Below are positions 50,738 to 51,219 of a stretch of DNA of 51,219 nt, one piece after another. The translations under genes were made by a program, and so were the position numbers. The stretch comes from an uncultured Akkermansia sp. Its GTDB lineage: Bacteria > Verrucomicrobiota > Verrucomicrobiia > Verrucomicrobiales > Akkermansiaceae. The stretch covers positions 1 through 51,219 of the forward strand of contig CANQSS010000011.1 in NCBI GenBank assembly GCA_947626545.1. Reading direction: 5' to 3'. Numbering within the stretch: position 1 is the first letter of the stretch; each line of letters starts with the position of its first letter. The notes below the pieces were generated by a model, which was not told where the DNA came from, searched no databases, and saw only the letters and a program-made list of their open reading frames with translations.

Positions 50738-50962
50738 CAGATCCCCGAATTCCGAAAGTCAGGCGCAAAACGCCGGCAACTTTTACATTTTTTCTGCGGA
50801 AAACCCCGGCGCTGAGAGGGTGAGTACGTGACATTTACTCAAAGAAGACATGAGGAGTATTTGCGGTTTAAAGGTCTAGAATTTCTGGACACCGGGCTGC
50901 GTAGTCTAGAGGCGAGGCATTCCGAAATTATGGGTGGCGAATGATTAGGGAGACGATTGTCA
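50738..50962. other. intergenic stretch, nothing recognised
   Basis: No family member of the intergenic repeats, no tRNA and no convincing gene. A 38-codon frame (50828-50944) is open but lacks support. Confidence 0.5.
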
Positions 50963-51219
50963 GATTGTGGATTGCAAGAATAAATGCAACAGATGACAGA
51001 AAGGGTTGAGATCATGAGAAGAGGGGGGTAAAATAGTGGAGGAAGGGTTGAGTCCTATGCCAGGCGGATTTGCCATTGAAGATGGCGCGAGGGTAGCGAT
51101 TCATCCAGAGAGCGATGGCTTTGAGAGTTTTTTGAGAGACGTCAGATAAATCCGTGCCCTTGGGGAAGAAGCGACGGATAAAGCGATTGGCATTTTCATT
51201 GCTGCCGCGTTCAGAGGCA
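50963..51219 (-). mobile_element. IS30-family insertion sequence, 3' end only
   Basis: Contains the C-terminal part of an IS30-type transposase and, beyond its stop codon, TTGCA-N8-TGCAA at 50972-50989, which may be part of the terminal inverted repeat. The exact element end is inferred; the rest lies outside the window. Confidence 0.6.
51012..51219 (-). CDS. IS30-family transposase, C-terminal fragment (cut by window edge)
   Basis: 68 residues are visible: SERGSNENANRFIRRFFPKG then TDLSDVSQKTLKAIALWMNR and YPRAIFNGKSA, ending HYFTPLFS. The ERGSNEN...RRFFPKGTD motif, carrying the DDE-type catalytic Glu region, is diagnostic of IS30 transposases. The 5' part is outside the window, so intactness is unknown. 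Confidence 0.88.
   Translation of the reverse strand, partial: ASERGSNENANRFIRRFFPKGTDLSDVSQKTLKAIALWMNRYPRAIFNGKSAWHRTQPFLHYFTPLFS

Noticed and set aside
50828..50944. 38-codon frame starting at GTG (VTFTQRRHEEYLRF...)
   Set aside because: The composition looks plausible but there is no promoter, ribosome-binding site or family; too short to claim.

Overview
The window looks like a chromosomal segment of a Verrucomicrobiota bacterium, most likely close to Akkermansia (Akkermansiaceae). This is inferred from the Akkermansia-style autotransporter signal peptide (MKLHIPTSLRKALLTC), a verrucomicrobial type IV pilin-like protein, long SecA with extra insertions, a DUF4492-cydAB cluster, and the outer-membrane and ankyrin/Sel1 repertoire. 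Shine-Dalgarno sequences are weak or absent before most genes. Many genes instead have clear TTGNNN-N16-18-TANNNT promoters very close to the start codon. No rRNA, CRISPR array or prophage is seen.

Layout. 0-10 kb: Xaa-Pro aminopeptidase (-), rpmJ and metX (+), a pilin-like protein (+), secA-argA (-), tRNA-Gln (+), a VanX-type dipeptidase and a lysine/alanine-rich histone-like protein (-). 10-15 kb: a 1450-residue autotransporter (-). 15-24 kb: purH-pdxJ (-), DUF4492-cydA-cydB (+), dnaA-CDF transporter (-). 24-27.5 kb: argJ with a secreted C39-like cysteine peptidase, then rpsT (+). 28-31 kb: an exported ankyrin protein split by a frameshift (-). 31-38 kb: def (+), STAS-DUF2851-squalene/phytoene synthase (-), a secreted SGNH hydrolase (+), Pro-rich lipoprotein-tyrA (-). 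38.5-39 kb: a candidate small RNA. 39-44 kb: alr (+) and two tandem Sel1-repeat paralogues (-). 44-51 kb: tRNA-Met, an OprB-type porin with a decayed tandem copy, a Cys-rich FeoB partner, feoB and feoA (-), a SurA/PpiC-type isomerase (-), and the 3' end of an IS30-family transposase running off the edge.

The most unusual feature lies between the genes. Nearly every larger intergenic gap carries a member of one mosaic, highly palindromic repeat family. Its parts are a terminal CACATNYGTCCC inverted repeat (5 copies have both ends), tandem heptamers TTTACGA/TGTACGA, and hairpins whose stems change sequence between copies but stay base-paired. At least 12 such gaps occur in 51 kb. Other items worth attention are a FeoB with a DUF805-like segment inserted in permuted order, paired palindromic operators over the feoAB promoter, homopolymeric C7/C8 tracts at the 5' ends of the ankyrin and Sel1 genes (possible phase variation), and several apparently leaderless promoters.

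Functionally the region mixes housekeeping genes (translation, secretion, purine, PLP, arginine, methionine and tyrosine synthesis, replication initiation, bd oxidase respiration) with envelope and iron-uptake functions of a gut-type anaerobe or microaerobe.
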